Shown one piece after another: positions 51,437-60,949 of a stretch of 64,000 nt of DNA. The position numbers and the translations under genes were made by a program. The first letter of the stretch is position 1, and the number at the start of each line of letters is the position of its first letter. Origin of the DNA: Bacillota bacterium (GTDB taxonomy: Bacteria > Bacillota > Clostridia > Lachnospirales > Lachnospiraceae); the NCBI GenBank assembly GCA_023392615.1, contig JAEVYT010000040.1, forward strand, positions 1 through 64,000, given 5' to 3'. Under the pieces are notes generated by a model that was not told the origin of the DNA, ran no database searches, and saw only the letters and a list, made by a program, of their open reading frames with translations.

Positions 51437-53143
51437 ATGACAAGGGAAGACAGAGAAAAAATAATTAGCAATGATTTTGCTGATTTACTTATTACATATA
51501 GCGGAGATAGAAGCGCCTTTCTTCCTTATCAGAATAATGTAATCAATATTATAGATTTTTACAATGCTGTTGTTCATGTGCCAGTTGCAGAAATTACTGA
51601 TAATATTATTGTAGAAAAGGGATATTCTGTAATGCCGTCAATATTCGGTTTGTGTAGCCACGAAAGCTTGGAGGCTTCTGGTATTCTGCGAATAAGGAAT
51701 GTACCGAATTTTAATTTACGTGGACAGGGCGTATTGATTGGTTTTATGGATACAGGCATTGATTATACGAATCCAATCTTTCAATACACGGATAAATCGA
51801 CAAAGATCGTATCCATATGGGATCAAACCATATTCAGCGATAATTATCCAGACGATTCCTTTTACGGAACGGAATATTCTAGAGAACAGATCAATGCAGC
51901 ATTGCAAAGTGAGCAACCTCGAAATATTGTTCCTACTACGGATGAAATAGGTCATGGAACTATGCTAGCGGGAATTGCAGCCGGGAATGAAGTACCGGCT
52001 AATGATTTCTATGGGGTCGCACCCGATGCTGAGCTGGTAGTAGTGAAGCTAAAGCAAGCAAAACAATATCTAAGAGACTTTTTTTCAATACCCAGTGATG
52101 TACCAGCATATCAGGAGAATGATATTCTCTTTGCGGTTAATTATTTAATAGGGGTTGCCAATCGCTTAAATAGACCTATTGCGATTTGTGTGGGATTAGG
52201 TACCTCTCAAGGACCTCATGATGGAAAAGGAACCTTGAGCGGCGGTCTATCAATGAAAGCGGAAAATATCGGAGTAGGGGTTGTTGTAGCAGCAGGAAAT
52301 GAAGGAAATGCAAGGCGTCATTATTCAGGGAAGGTAGATCAGGCAACTGGATATGATACGGTTGAACTACAGGTAGGAGCAAATGATCCGGGTTTTTTTG
52401 TGGAGTTATGGGGCTTATCACCGGATATTTATGGAATAGATATTCAGACACCTAGTGGGGAATATATACCTAAGATAATCCCGGTATTGGATGAGCATCG
52501 TACCCTGACTTTTATATTTGAGCCCACAGTAATAAATATTGATTTCCAAATATCGGAATCTCAAAGTGGAGAACAATTAATATTAATGAGGTTTCGCAGG
52601 CCATCTCAAGGAGTATGGAGATTTCGAGTATATTATAGTGGCGATTTGGAAGGTGCATTTAATATGTGGCTGCCTATGGAGGGATTTGTCTCTAATAATA
52701 CGTTTTTTACAAGATCAGATCCGAACATTACGCTATTATCTTTGGCAAATGGAAGATCCCCGATTACAGTGACTGCCTATAATACAAGAGACCAAAGTTT
52801 ATATATTAACGCGAGTAGAGGGTATACCCTTACGGGATTGATTAAGCCTGAGATTGCAGCTCCCGGCGTAAATATCATAAGTCCTGGTCTTAATAATTCC
52901 TTTGTTGAAGTTACATCAACCAGTGCAGCAGCAGCACATACAACCGGAGTTGCGGCGATGATGCTAGAATGGGGAATCGTGAAAGGAAATCAACCATTTC
53001 TTAGTACAGTTGATATGAAGGTTTTCATGATACGAGGAGCGAGAAGATCAACGGATATGAGATATCCTAATCGTGACTGGGGTTATGGAATATTGGATGT
53101 ATATAATATCTTTGATACACTTAGAGTAAGTATAGCTCCATAA
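51437..53143 (+). CDS. S8 family peptidase, Csp-like (first of a tandem pair)
   Basis: 568 residues from ATG 51437 with ATGGAGG. No signal peptide. Residues ~1-95 look like an intramolecular prodomain. Subtilase catalytic blocks are GFMDTGIDYTNP (Asp ~104), GHGTMLAGIAAG (His ~172), AAGNEG (oxyanion Asn) and TSTSAAAAH (Ser ~495, with the usual Gly replaced by Ser before TS). Between Asn and Ser, ~150 residues form an inserted domain resembling the jelly roll of CspB. Csp proteases cleave pro-SleC in spore germination; that role here is inference. It precedes a paralogue by 13 bases. Confidence 0.9.
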   Translation: MTREDREKIISNDFADLLITYSGDRSAFLPYQNNVINIIDFYNAVVHVPVAEITDNIIVEKGYSVMPSIFGLCSHESLEASGILRIRNVPNFNLRGQGVLIGFMDTGIDYTNPIFQYTDKSTKIVSIWDQTIFSDNYPDDSFYGTEYSREQINAALQSEQPRNIVPTTDEIGHGTMLAGIAAGNEVPANDFYGVAPDAELVVVKLKQAKQYLRDFFSIPSDVPAYQENDILFAVNYLIGVANRLNRPIAICVGLGTSQGPHDGKGTLSGGLSMKAENIGVGVVVAAGNEGNARRHYSGKVDQATGYDTVELQVGANDPGFFVELWGLSPDIYGIDIQTPSGEYIPKIIPVLDEHRTLTFIFEPTVINIDFQISESQSGEQLILMRFRRPSQGVWRFRVYYSGDLEGAFNMWLPMEGFVSNNTFFTRSDPNITLLSLANGRSPITVTAYNTRDQSLYINASRGYTLTGLIKPEIAAPGVNIISPGLNNSFVEVTSTSAAAAHTTGVAAMMLEWGIVKGNQPFLSTVDMKVFMIRGARRSTDMRYPNRDWGYGILDVYNIFDTLRVSIAP

Positions 53144-53162
53144 TTGATTAGGGGGGATGTGT

Positions 53163-54863
53163 ATGATGACAGAGAGTGATAGATTCAAAATTAATAGCAA
53201 TGACTATATGGATCTCATTGTCGAGTATAATCAAAATATTAAAATTTTTGATCGCTTCCCCGAGGGAACGGTACATATCATGAATGATATCTTTGCAATT
53301 ATATATGTACCTAAGGATGCTATCAGAACAGGATATATTAGCTTAGAAGGATATTCGTTATTTCCAACCTGTTATGGTTTGACCAGCCAAGGGAGTCTAG
53401 ATGCATCCGGAGTTACAAGACTTCGCCGTATGCCGAATTTTAACCTAAGAGGTCATGGAGTTGTAATAGGAATTGTTGATACCGGCATTGATTATACAAA
53501 CCCAGTATTCCGTAACGCGGACGGATCTACAAGAATTGCATACCTTTGGGATCAAAGTATTGAGACGGGAAATCATCCGATGCCATACAATTTCGGCACA
53601 GAATATACCAGAGAGGATATTAACCGTGCACTAACGAGCATAAATCCACTGGAGGTCGTACCAAGTGTCGATGTTAATGGGCATGGTACTATGCTTGCCG
53701 GAGTTTCTGCAGGTTCTGAAGTGCCCTCAAATGATTTTAGTGGAGTCGCTCCGGACACGGATTTGATTATCGTAAAATTAAAGCCGGCAAAACAAGTAAT
53801 CCGGAATATTTTTGTTATTCCGGATAATGTTGTGTGTTTTCAGGAAAATGATATTATGTGGGGAGTACAGTATTGTATCGACAGGGCTAGAATATTACAA
53901 CATCCAATCTCAGTATGCATAGGGCTGGGTTCTTCTCAGGGATCACACGACGGAAGAGGGTCGTTAAGTTACTTTTTATCCGTAGTTTCAAATTATACGG
54001 GAGTAGTTGCTTCTGTGGCAGCAGGGAATGAAGGAGAGGCTAACAGACATTTTTATGATGAGATTGAATCAGCGATAGGCTATAGTAATGTACAGTTAAA
54101 TGTTGGAGAGGGCGAGCATGGATTCTCAATGGAATTATGGGGAACTGCGCCAAACAGTTACTCGATAGATATCACATCCCCGTCGAATGAATATATCCCT
54201 CGAATTCCTGAGAGTATACGCGTTAATCGAGAGATTTCTTTTATTTTTGAAGATACAACCATATCTGTTGATTATGAAATGGTGGAATCCTCAACGGGGG
54301 ATCAATTAATATTAATGAGGTTTCGCAATCCTTCGCCTGGAATTTGGGATTTTAAAGTATATACCAGAGGTGATCTCCAGGGTTCTTTTCATATATGGTT
54401 ACCCAGTGACGATTTTATTGGACCTGATACATATTTTCTTCAGGCAGACCCATATACAACGATTACTTCGCCCGGTAATTCACCCGTTCCGATTACTTGT
54501 ACGGCTTATAATACTAGGAATAACAGCTTGTATCGTAGAGCCGGAAAGGGATATACACGTGGCAATGAAATCAAACCGGATATTGCAGCACCGGGCGTAG
54601 ATGTTCTTGGGCCTACACTTCAAAAGGGATTTACCAATTTTACCGGCACAAGTGTTGCGGCCGCCTATACTTCCGGAATTATAGCAATGATACTTGAATG
54701 GGCTATTGTAAAGGGAAATTATCAAGGTGTTGATTCAGTAGAAATTAAGAAGTTTATTATAAGAGGAGCGGAAAGAAATCCTCAACTGCTGTACCCAAAC
54801 AGAGATTGGGGTTATGGAATTTTGAATGTATTTAATGTATTTAATACACTTCGTGTCAGATGA
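53163..54863 (+). CDS. S8 family peptidase, Csp-like (second of a tandem pair)
   Basis: 566 residues from ATG 53163, placed 7 bases after GGGGGG; the ATG at 53157 overlaps that site and a third is at 53166. It aligns along its whole length with the upstream gene: GIVDTGIDYTNP (Asp ~104), GHGTMLAGVSAG (His ~173), AAGNEG and FTGTSVAAA with the standard G-T-S (Ser ~495). The same jelly-roll-like insert is present (SFIFEDTTISVDYEMVESS). No signal peptide. All three catalytic residues are kept, so both copies seem active. The pair clearly arose by duplication, and the two likely share an operon. Confidence 0.9.
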   Translation: MMTESDRFKINSNDYMDLIVEYNQNIKIFDRFPEGTVHIMNDIFAIIYVPKDAIRTGYISLEGYSLFPTCYGLTSQGSLDASGVTRLRRMPNFNLRGHGVVIGIVDTGIDYTNPVFRNADGSTRIAYLWDQSIETGNHPMPYNFGTEYTREDINRALTSINPLEVVPSVDVNGHGTMLAGVSAGSEVPSNDFSGVAPDTDLIIVKLKPAKQVIRNIFVIPDNVVCFQENDIMWGVQYCIDRARILQHPISVCIGLGSSQGSHDGRGSLSYFLSVVSNYTGVVASVAAGNEGEANRHFYDEIESAIGYSNVQLNVGEGEHGFSMELWGTAPNSYSIDITSPSNEYIPRIPESIRVNREISFIFEDTTISVDYEMVESSTGDQLILMRFRNPSPGIWDFKVYTRGDLQGSFHIWLPSDDFIGPDTYFLQADPYTTITSPGNSPVPITCTAYNTRNNSLYRRAGKGYTRGNEIKPDIAAPGVDVLGPTLQKGFTNFTGTSVAAAYTSGIIAMILEWAIVKGNYQGVDSVEIKKFIIRGAERNPQLLYPNRDWGYGILNVFNVFNTLRVR

Positions 54864-54990
54864 TGTGAATAGAGTCGTGGATATAAAGATTATAAATAGA
54901 TTAGAATGTGGTTTTTTGTTGCAGGATATTATTATTTGAAGTATGATAGACATGGAAAATATAAGAAGATATAATTTGTTAGGAGGATTC

Positions 54991-55695
54991 ATGAGAAATA
55001 GATTATCAAATGGTCTTTGGGGATTGTTTTTTATAATTATTGGATTGGGGTTTGCAGGAAATGTATTATTTGGCTGGGATTTTAATTTGTTCTTTCCTGG
55101 TTGGTGGACATTTTTTATTATTGTTCCATGTTTTATCAGTATGGTTAAGAATGGAATGGGATTCGGAGCTACCTTTGGCTTTGTGATTGGTGTATTAATA
55201 CTGTTATCAGAGAATATAGAACTTCCCTTCGAGGTGTGGAATCTGGTTGTTCCGATTATGTTAATCTTTATTGGCTTTCGTATAATTTTTCAAAATTTAT
55301 TTCATAAAAAACCAAATTTTCAAACGAGTAATGATAGTTATACAACTGATCAGGGACAAACATATAATGGTGGAGAAAAACGCGAATATTCTGCGGTTTT
55401 TTCAGGAAACAGAATTCGAATTGAAGAGGAATTTGTTGGTGCCAGCTTATCTGCGGTATTTGCAGGTCTTTCAATTGACCTAAGGAATGCAAAAATCAAT
55501 CATGATGTTGAAATATCCGCACAAGCTATCTTTGGAGGAATTGATATTTACATTCCTGCCGGTGTTAAAGTAAAGGTAAACAATATACCGATATTTGGTG
55601 GAGTTGGTAATAAGACCAATTATACAAACGATCCTGCAGCTCCGACTATCTATCTAAACTCAACTTGTATGTTTGGGGGGATTGATATCAAATGA
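54991..55695 (+). CDS. LiaF-like membrane protein
   Basis: 234 residues from ATG 54991 after TTAGGAGG. Four hydrophobic segments fill ~8-105 (LWGLFFIIIGLGFAGNVLFGW and others, DUF5668-like). The soluble C-terminal part (~130-234) is the LiaF-type beta domain (SAVFAGLSIDLRNAKINHD, IFGGIDIYIPAGVKVKVN, CMFGGIDIK). LiaF proteins restrain LiaRS-type antibiotic-stress two-component systems, but no kinase or regulator gene is present nearby. The stop overlaps the next start (ATGA), so they are translationally coupled. Confidence 0.88.
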   Translation: MRNRLSNGLWGLFFIIIGLGFAGNVLFGWDFNLFFPGWWTFFIIVPCFISMVKNGMGFGATFGFVIGVLILLSENIELPFEVWNLVVPIMLIFIGFRIIFQNLFHKKPNFQTSNDSYTTDQGQTYNGGEKREYSAVFSGNRIRIEEEFVGASLSAVFAGLSIDLRNAKINHDVEISAQAIFGGIDIYIPAGVKVKVNNIPIFGGVGNKTNYTNDPAAPTIYLNSTCMFGGIDIK

Positions 55696-56555
55696 GTAGT
55701 ACCCAAAAAACAATCAAATATTGTGCAATGACATTTGCAATATTACTGGCAGTAGGAATTATCTCGGCGATGGCCAATATCGCGTTTACTATCGCGAATG
55801 GCTTCAGTGGAACTTCAGACGGATTGCGGTTTACAGACTCAAAGAATGAAAGAAATTTTTCTGCTGACTATGATAAATCCTTTAAAGGGGTAAGCAGCTT
55901 AAGCGTTGAAAATGCTCTTGGTAATTTGAAAATTTGCGTTGGCGAAGATTTTAGAGTTGTGGCAAATCATGTTAGTAAGAAATTTAGTGCGGATGTGAGT
56001 GGAGATGGAACATTAACGATAAAAGATAAGGGAAATGATTTCAACTTTTTATGGTTCAATTTCAATGGATTAACAAATCCTCGTTCAGATATTATTGTAT
56101 ATGTTCCTTCTAATTTTATCTCTAAGGAATCTATAATCAGCACAGGAGCAGGAAATACTATCATTGAAGGGCTAAAATCAGATTATTTATTTATTGAAGC
56201 AGGCGCAGGGAAAATAAGGACAAAAGATTTGACTGCAGCCAGAGCTAGGGTTGATGGTGGCGTAGGATCAATCACGTTAAATCAAGTACGTTTTGAAGAA
56301 TCAGATTTCGATAGTGGGGTTGGGAAACTTGATGTGAGTGGACAGCTCTTAGGTAAAACAAATGTGGATTGCGGTGTTGGTGAAGTAGAACTTGATCTAT
56401 CCGGCGAAGTGGATGATTACGGTTATAATGTTGATACAGGACTGGGTCCAATAAAATTAAATGGCAACAAGATATCCGGCAAATATAACCTGGATGCACA
56501 AAATCAAATTAAAGTAGATGGTGGCGTCGGGTCAGTTAATATAAAAATAAAATAA
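55692..56555 (+). CDS. DUF4097 family (adhesin-like) protein
   Basis: 287 residues, ATG 55692 overlapping the previous stop by 4 bases. One N-terminal membrane helix (~10-35), then an external right-handed beta-helix type domain with repeating G-x-G/V-G turns (DGGVGSITLN, DSGVGKLDV, DCGVGEVELD, DGGVGSVNIKIK). DUF4097 proteins commonly accompany LiaF or HAAS proteins in envelope-stress modules. The helix has seven or so turns. Function unknown. The HAAS protein gene at 1310 is far from it. Confidence 0.88.
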   Translation: MSSTQKTIKYCAMTFAILLAVGIISAMANIAFTIANGFSGTSDGLRFTDSKNERNFSADYDKSFKGVSSLSVENALGNLKICVGEDFRVVANHVSKKFSADVSGDGTLTIKDKGNDFNFLWFNFNGLTNPRSDIIVYVPSNFISKESIISTGAGNTIIEGLKSDYLFIEAGAGKIRTKDLTAARARVDGGVGSITLNQVRFEESDFDSGVGKLDVSGQLLGKTNVDCGVGEVELDLSGEVDDYGYNVDTGLGPIKLNGNKISGKYNLDAQNQIKVDGGVGSVNIKIK

Positions 56556-56666
56556 CAATTTAGGGATCAATACGTTCATCATTTAAGCAAAAGTGTATTA
56601 TTTCGTAAGTATGATATATAATTCTTATCATAACTTTAATTAGTGATATTTAATCATTACCAATAT

Positions 56667-56706
56667 AAAACAAGTAATTTTTTTATTAAATTGGAATACT
56701 TGTTTT
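56667..56706. repeat. Hairpin after the DUF4097 gene
   Basis: AAAACAAGTA pairs with TACTTGTTTT around a T-rich loop. Together with the next hairpin it probably ends the LiaF-like operon. Confidence 0.5.
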
Positions 56707-56724
56707 AAAGAAAAGGTAAAATAT

Positions 56725-56764
56725 AAATGGGGGCGTTAATTATCCTAACGTCTCCATTTCTTGA
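56725..56764 (+). terminator. Terminator-like hairpin before the carboxypeptidase gene
   Basis: AAATGGGGGCGTTA (56725-56738) pairs with TAACGTCTCCATTT (56746-56759), two wobbles, seven-base loop, then CTTGATAG. Confidence 0.6.
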
Positions 56765-56840
56765 TAGTTACCTGACAATAAAAATTGTAAATCAAAGTTA
56801 CTGCAGAGCGCTATTTAAAGCGGCAGAATGGAGAGATGAT

Positions 56841-58226
56841 ATGAATAAGAAAAGTCTGCTTGGATTGCTTCTGTTTTCATGTGTTGTAATATCCGGAATG
56901 TTTTTGTCTACGGAGGTACTCATTGAACAAAGTAGCAACACGTTACACACACAACAAGCAGGAGTAAATCATACGGAAGAAAAAGCATTAAGTAATCAGA
57001 GTACGGATTTTGCTAAGAATGAGGTGAATAATACTAAAGGACAATCCGAATCATCAGAAGTAACCATTACGATTGCTCCGAATAAACAAATTCAAAAAGA
57101 TAAATCCACTGTGGAGGAAACAGAAACAAATAATAAGGTGGAACTTGGTGAAGCTGCCAGAGAATACGCATATGAGAAGCCGACTGATATAAATTATAAT
57201 GCATCGATTTCTTCGCAAAAGACTGACCAGCAGATTACTCCCGCACCTAGTGGAGTACAGGATGAAAAGACAACAGATGGTACGATTTATAACTCGTCAA
57301 ATGCATCCATCATGGCTACTGCCGATTCAATATATAAACCACAACTTATCTATGATTATAGAAAGGTAGACTATCGATCCCATATTCCTAAGATGGTTTG
57401 GGATAGTGAATTAAGGAAGGCATTAGATATTAAAAATCCAGATGTTGATCTTAAGGCAGATGCTGCAATATTATTAGACGTAAAGACAAAAAAAGTGCTT
57501 TATTATAAAAACCCCGTCAAAGCAGAATTTCCTGCAAGTACGGCAAAACTATTAACTTCGATTGTAGCTTTAAAAAATTGTAATATCAAAGATATTGTCA
57601 CGGTTGGTGACGAGATAACCATGATTGCTTCCGACTCTACGAGAGCTTATTTAAAAAAGGGGGAAAAGCTGACGGTGGAGAATTTGCTAGAGGGTATGCT
57701 GCTTCCTTCCGGAAATGATGCTGCTTATGCAATTGCTGCTTATGTAGGAAGAAAGTCATTAAATAATCCTGAAGCAAGTAAAGAAGAAGCGATAGGTGAA
57801 TTCCGCCATCTGATGAATGAAGAAGCAAAAAGGCTCGGAGCTAAGAATTCCTACTTTATGACTCCGGATGGATATGATGCTATTGGTCAATATACAACAG
57901 CATATGATATGGGATTGATTGGTATGTCAGCCATCAATTATAATACTATTCTAGATATAGTGAAAAAGAGTAAGTGCAGCTCGAAATTCCCCAGCGGAGA
58001 AGAAGTGACTTGGACAAGTACAAATAAGTTATTAAACCGAAATAGTGGCAAGTATTACCCCTCAGCTTTTGGTTTGAAAACCGGAACCAGCACCATGGCA
58101 GGTAATTGTCTGATAGCTGCTGCAAAAAAAGATGGTAAGAAAGTAATATGCGTTATTATGCATTCCGATGCAGGAAACAGATATGACGATGCTATAAAAT
58201 TAATGAATTATGGATTAAATCAATAA
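56841..58226 (+). CDS. D-alanyl-D-alanine carboxypeptidase (S11, DacF-like)
   Basis: 461 residues from ATG 56841 with ATGGAGAG; the longer frame has no ribosome site. Residues 4-22 are a hydrophobic signal or anchor, ~25-165 a Ser/Thr/Asn/Lys-rich spacer, then the S11 penicillin-binding domain. Active-site motifs are PASTAKLL (SxxK, Ser ~232), PSGNDAA (SxN, ~291) and GLKTGTS (KTG, ~413). It trims the terminal D-Ala of peptidoglycan stems outside the membrane. The usual C-terminal PBP5 domain is absent, so it is a short form. The long spacer is unusual. Confidence 0.93.
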   Translation: MNKKSLLGLLLFSCVVISGMFLSTEVLIEQSSNTLHTQQAGVNHTEEKALSNQSTDFAKNEVNNTKGQSESSEVTITIAPNKQIQKDKSTVEETETNNKVELGEAAREYAYEKPTDINYNASISSQKTDQQITPAPSGVQDEKTTDGTIYNSSNASIMATADSIYKPQLIYDYRKVDYRSHIPKMVWDSELRKALDIKNPDVDLKADAAILLDVKTKKVLYYKNPVKAEFPASTAKLLTSIVALKNCNIKDIVTVGDEITMIASDSTRAYLKKGEKLTVENLLEGMLLPSGNDAAYAIAAYVGRKSLNNPEASKEEAIGEFRHLMNEEAKRLGAKNSYFMTPDGYDAIGQYTTAYDMGLIGMSAINYNTILDIVKKSKCSSKFPSGEEVTWTSTNKLLNRNSGKYYPSAFGLKTGTSTMAGNCLIAAAKKDGKKVICVIMHSDAGNRYDDAIKLMNYGLNQ

Positions 58227-58248
58227 ATGACGGGGGAATCAAAGATTT

Positions 58249-59166
58249 ATGAATAATGAGGAGATAGATAAGCAGAAGCCAAAGAGAATTCTGAGTAAAG
58301 TAGGATTCGCATTGTTTGCATTAGCATGTATTTTTATATTTACACAAAGTGGCATTGATATTTTGGTAGGCAGGTATTATCCGAGCTTGGCTAAAACCGA
58401 TTGGTACGTATGGGTACTTACTGCGTTTCCATTAATCGGGCTCGGATTGCCAGTCTACCTACTTTTGATGAGGAGAATTCCGAATTCAGAAAGGGGAGGG
58501 GTAGTGAAGTTAAAACCATTACAATTTCTTGTTATATTCTTTGTCTGTGTAGCTGCAATGCACATAACCAATATCTTGAGTAGCATATTAACACTGGTTA
58601 TTGCTTACTTAAAAGGGGATACACATTTAATAAACCCGGCACAGGAAGCAATTATGAACAGTAATTATGTGATGGCTTTTATTTATGCATCTATAATTGC
58701 GCCGGTAGTAGAAGAGTTTATATTTCGTAAAGTTCTTTTAGATAAATTAAGGAGATTTGGAGATGTTCCGGCTATACTGATGACAGGAATTGCATTCGGT
58801 TTGTTCCATATGAATTTAACCCAGTTTTTTTATGCAGCAGTATTGGGATTTGTCTTTGCTTATGTTACAATACGAACAAATACAATAAGATATGCAATTT
58901 TATTACATATGATTATTAATGCGAGCTCAACCTTAGCCGCGCCGTTTGTATTGAAAGGAAATATCATCGTTAGTATGATTATGGTTGGATGGGTGTTTAT
59001 TGCAATCATAACGGGAAGTCTGATCCTCGCCTTTAACTATCGCAAAGTTTATTTTAACAAAACAAATCTATTAGTTAAAAGAAAGGATTATTTTATCAAT
59101 GTCGGCGTTGTATGCTATACATTGATTTGCTTTGTAATGATTGCAATCACAACCATATTTTATTAG
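58249..59166 (+). CDS. CPBP family intramembrane metalloprotease (second copy)
   Basis: 305 residues, ATG 58249, ribosome site ACGGGGGAA. About eight hydrophobic segments. CPBP motifs are EEFIFRK (near 154-160), FGLFHMN (His ~187) and ILLHMIINASS. It differs in length and sequence from the copy at 47626, so not a recent duplication. It is 22 bases after the carboxypeptidase and is probably in its operon; it is convergent with the UPF0145 gene only 4 bases away. Confidence 0.9.
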   Translation: MNNEEIDKQKPKRILSKVGFALFALACIFIFTQSGIDILVGRYYPSLAKTDWYVWVLTAFPLIGLGLPVYLLLMRRIPNSERGGVVKLKPLQFLVIFFVCVAAMHITNILSSILTLVIAYLKGDTHLINPAQEAIMNSNYVMAFIYASIIAPVVEEFIFRKVLLDKLRRFGDVPAILMTGIAFGLFHMNLTQFFYAAVLGFVFAYVTIRTNTIRYAILLHMIINASSTLAAPFVLKGNIIVSMIMVGWVFIAIITGSLILAFNYRKVYFNKTNLLVKRKDYFINVGVVCYTLICFVMIAITTIFY

Positions 59167-59170
59167 GGAA

Positions 59171-59491
59171 TTAGTTGATTTGGACTGCAGTTCCTGAGGC
59201 AGTAACCATGAGCATACCATTATTTGAGCCAAGTACTTCGTAATCGATATCGACACCGATTACAGCATTTGCTCCAAGTTGGTGGGCGCGGCTAACCATC
59301 TCCTGCATCGCTTGTTCTCTGGCACGGATTAACTCTTCTTCATAGGTACTTGAGCGACCCCCAAAGAAATTAGACAAGCCTGCAGTAAAATCTTTTACAA
59401 AATCTACGCCTGAGATTACCTCACCGAATACGACACCAAAATAATCGTTGATTTGTTTTCCTTCTATGGAAGGTGTAGTAGTTACAATCAT
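59171..59491 (-). CDS. UPF0145/YbjQ-like protein
   Basis: 106 residues, minus strand, ribosome site AGGAGG. The YbjQ family pattern is full: TTTPSIEGK, GVVFGEVISGVDFVKDF, and MVSRAHQLGANAVIGVDIDYE. Heavy-metal-binding-like fold, forming pentamers; function unknown. Cytoplasmic. Stand-alone. Confidence 0.94.
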   Translation of the reverse strand: MIVTTTPSIEGKQINDYFGVVFGEVISGVDFVKDFTAGLSNFFGGRSSTYEEELIRAREQAMQEMVSRAHQLGANAVIGVDIDYEVLGSNNGMLMVTASGTAVQIN

Positions 59492-59677
59492 ATAAATCCT
59501 CCTATTGATCTTTTTTCCATAATATAATGGTTAAATTGAGTGTGTCAAGTAAGGTAAGCAAATCATAATGAGTATTTAATCCGTTTTTAATTAAGACTGA
59601 AATATTCGATAAACATATAAAACGAACGCAAATGAAATAGATCATATACGATTACTCAAGAAGAAGGGAGTAGTTAC

Positions 59678-60856
59678 ATGACGCAACTTTTAGTTAAAAT
59701 CTTTTTAAAAAATAATACCCAATATGAAAATCCAAAGGTTAGAACAGCATATGGAATTCTATCCAGTGTTGTAGGGATTATATGCAATATCTTTCTTTTT
59801 GGAGTTAAGTTAACGGTAGGTATGGTAATTAATAGTATCTCTGTAACAGCCGATGCATTTAACAATTTATCAGATGCGGCTTCATCGGTGATCAGTTTTA
59901 TTGGTGTAAAGTTAGCGGGCAGACCAGCAGATAAAGAACATCCCTTTGGGCACGGAAGATTTGAATACATCGCAGCTCTAGCGGTAGCCTTCCTAATCCT
60001 TCAGGTTGGTTTTAATCTTTTTCAAAGCTCCTTCCAAAAGGTACTCCACCCCGAAGCGATTAATTTTAATCCCATATTGACGGGAATATTATGTTTGTCG
60101 GTACTTGTGAAAGTGTGGATGATGCTTTTTAATCGAACGTTAGGGAAACGCATTAATTCAACGGTGATGCTTGCTACTTCTGCGGATTCTATGGGGGATG
60201 TATTTGTTACCACAGCAACAATTATCTCTACTATCATAGGTGGTTTTACGAATTTAAAGATAGATGGTTATATGGGTATCGTAGTATCAGTATTTGTTAT
60301 GCTTGCAGGATTTCGAATTGCTAAGGATACTTTGGAACCTCTACTAGGACAGCCGGTGGAACGGGATGTTTACGAAAGAATAACCACGCTAGTAGAAAGC
60401 TTTGATGGGGTTGTTGGTACACATGATTTAATTATACACAATTATGGTCCTACGAATAGGATGGCTACAATTCATGTAGAAGTACCGAATAACGTTAATT
60501 TTGAGCAGATTCATGATACCATTGATCTGATTGAGAAAAAGATCTGCGAAACGATGGACATCTTTTTAGTTATCCATATGGATCCTGTAGAGATTAATGA
60601 TGTTAAGGTTGTGGAAAAAAAGCAGATGGTAATAGGGATCATAAACAAATTAGAACCGAAAGCTTCCCTTCATGATTTTCGTGTGATAAGTGGTGAACAT
60701 CAAATTAATATGATATTTGATCTGGTCGTTCCATATTCATATAAAGAATCCGAGAAACATAATTTAATAGATAACATTAACGAAAAAGTTAAAAGCTTTG
60801 ATGAACGACATAACTGTATTATTAATATCGAGAACAGCTTTATTGCGGAAAAGTAG
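59678..60856 (+). CDS. Cation diffusion facilitator family transporter
   Basis: 392 residues from ATG 59678 with AGAAGGGAG. Six membrane helices (~28-235). The metal site is DAFNNLSDAASS (Asp ~50 and Asp ~57) with HPFGHGRFEYIAA (~88-100) and the matching DSMGDVFVT in helix V. A long cytoplasmic C-terminal dimerisation domain includes two related halves (HDLIIHNYGPTNRMATIHVEV and HDFRVISGEHQINMIFDLVV). It exports Zn, Fe or Mn against protons; the metal is not set by sequence alone. No metal-responsive operator is seen. Confidence 0.93.
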   Translation: MTQLLVKIFLKNNTQYENPKVRTAYGILSSVVGIICNIFLFGVKLTVGMVINSISVTADAFNNLSDAASSVISFIGVKLAGRPADKEHPFGHGRFEYIAALAVAFLILQVGFNLFQSSFQKVLHPEAINFNPILTGILCLSVLVKVWMMLFNRTLGKRINSTVMLATSADSMGDVFVTTATIISTIIGGFTNLKIDGYMGIVVSVFVMLAGFRIAKDTLEPLLGQPVERDVYERITTLVESFDGVVGTHDLIIHNYGPTNRMATIHVEVPNNVNFEQIHDTIDLIEKKICETMDIFLVIHMDPVEINDVKVVEKKQMVIGIINKLEPKASLHDFRVISGEHQINMIFDLVVPYSYKESEKHNLIDNINEKVKSFDERHNCIINIENSFIAEK

Positions 60857-60897
60857 AAAAGGATAAAGTAAATCAACATTATTCCTACTGATTTTAT

Positions 60898-60913
60898 ATT
60901 TTGCAACACCCCT
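60898..60913 (-). repeat. Isolated copy of the 16-bp terminator-arm motif
   Basis: This is the exact reverse complement of 14025-14040 (AGGGGTGTTGCAAAAT). Unlike that site, its partner arm is missing in the preceding ~40 bases, so it cannot form the hairpin. Confidence 0.6.
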
Positions 60914-60949
60914 AAGTTTATCCACTACTGCTTAACAGGAGGTAGAAGA

